64,000 bases of DNA from contig JAYJMM010000097.1 of NCBI GenBank assembly GCA_037349105.1, forward strand, positions 930,001 through 994,000, given 5' to 3'. Positions within the stretch are counted from its first letter, which is position 1; each line of letters begins with the position of its first letter. The notes beneath the pieces were generated by a model. That model made no database searches. It saw only the letters and a list, made by a program, of their open reading frames with translations, and was not told the DNA's origin. This DNA is from Limnomonas spitsbergensis (taxonomy: Eukaryota > Chlorophyta > Chlorophyceae > Chlamydomonadales). Shown here in pieces: positions 63,560 to 64,000 of this stretch. The translations under genes and the position numbers were made by a program.

Positions 63560-63870
63560 TGAGCGTTGTCAGCGCTCCCTCTCTATCCTTTCACAACTGT
63601 CTAGACCTTCTGCCCACTGGCCCTAGCTAGTGGGAACCATGCTGCAGTGTCCTTGGCTTTTCAGCCCCATGAACCTGAGCAAATTACGAACACATAGGCA
63701 GACCGCTTCACCGCAACGTACTACGGGCAGTGCTCCCTCTCTATTCCTTCACTTCATGTGCCCGCAGTAGGCTTGCTACCCACTGGACCTAGCTAGTGTG
63801 CACCATGCCGCTGAGTTCTTGGATGTTCAACCCAAGCATCTCTTGAGTAAATTGATAACCCACCGGTAGG
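63560..63870 (-). repeat. Inverted copies of the ~180-bp satellite
   Basis: Two monomers are present. On the + strand the order is GCGCTCCCTCTCTATCC, CTGCCCACTGGCCCTAGCTA, CAGACCGCTTCACCGCA, and then a second CTCCCTCTCTATTCCTTCAC. They are complementary to the 7,126-8,870 units. Confidence 0.75.
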
Positions 63871-63889
63871 TTGCAGTTGATATGATTGG

Positions 63890-64000
63890 AGCGCTATAAC
63901 CTTCAGTTAGGCACAGTCCATACGGACGGTAGCATTGCACCCACCGGTAGGGCACAGTCCATATGGATAGTAACGCTGCACCAAACCAGTAGGGCACAGT
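63890..64000 (-). repeat. Inverted CACCGGT/GGGCACAG units at window end
   Basis: ACCGGTAGGGCACAGTCCAT recurs with ~45-bp spacing and continues beyond the window. It is the complement of the CCCTACCGGT wording at 3,780-4,230. Order satellite then CACCGGT units mirrors 3.6-8.9 kb. Confidence 0.6.

Overview
The window looks like nuclear DNA of a green alga of the Chlamydomonas/Volvox/Dunaliella type. This is inferred from a large Ser-Pro-rich hydroxyproline-type extracellular matrix (ECM) gene with many short phase-0 introns (GTGAG...TGCAG), from LINE, CACTA-like and Gypsy transposon remains, and from very high repeat content. The species cannot be named from the sequence. At least a third of the window is tandem repeat.

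Layout. 1-2.1 kb is one copy of a 2.1 kb repeat, with a LINE 3' end, that recurs at 26.4-28.6 kb. 3.6-8.9 kb holds three adjacent tandem arrays: degenerate CACCGGT units, a 53-bp array and a ~180-bp satellite. 9.9-12.3 kb (+) is a spliced host-type gene of unknown function with transposon debris in one intron. 13.6-15.8 kb (+) is a 712-codon ORF of unknown function, preceded by a TTGAATCAAG-rich tract. 15.8-24.7 kb (+) is the ECM gene: a 4.6 kb almost pure pyrimidine Pro/Ser rod followed by four copies of a ~100-residue domain encoded by a repeating exon pattern. 24.7-32 kb is repeat-rich and has no confident gene.

32.2-44.1 kb (-) is the most striking feature: a ~12 kb Ty3/Gypsy-like retroelement. 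In transcription order it has gag with a zinc knuckle, an aspartic protease, three extra ORFs (A, B, C) of unknown function, and a giant pol. Pol runs reverse transcriptase, RNase H, a DNMT3-like cytosine-5 DNA methyltransferase domain, integrase, a PHD finger, and a C-terminal region with an NPP motif that may be a second methyltransferase-like fold. The element therefore carries an apparent chromatin writer and a chromatin reader together with its replication enzymes. Several ORFs are joined in frame across single TGA codons, and one TGA lies inside the reverse transcriptase, so this copy is probably decaying unless TGA is read through.

44.5-46.8 kb contains small tandem arrays. From 47,054 to 62,642 the DNA is bounded by CACTGTGAATT terminal inverted repeats and an AGA duplication, with related short palindromes near both ends. 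This is the signature of one large CACTA-type element, without a visible transposase. Its interior holds a LINE fragment, a 7.7 kb 42-bp minisatellite with higher-order structure, a 90-bp telomere-like minisatellite and a degenerate triplicate repeat. 62.7-64 kb holds inverted copies of repeats seen at 1-9 kb.

Most long open frames in the window are artefacts of stop-free repeat arrays and are not annotated as genes.
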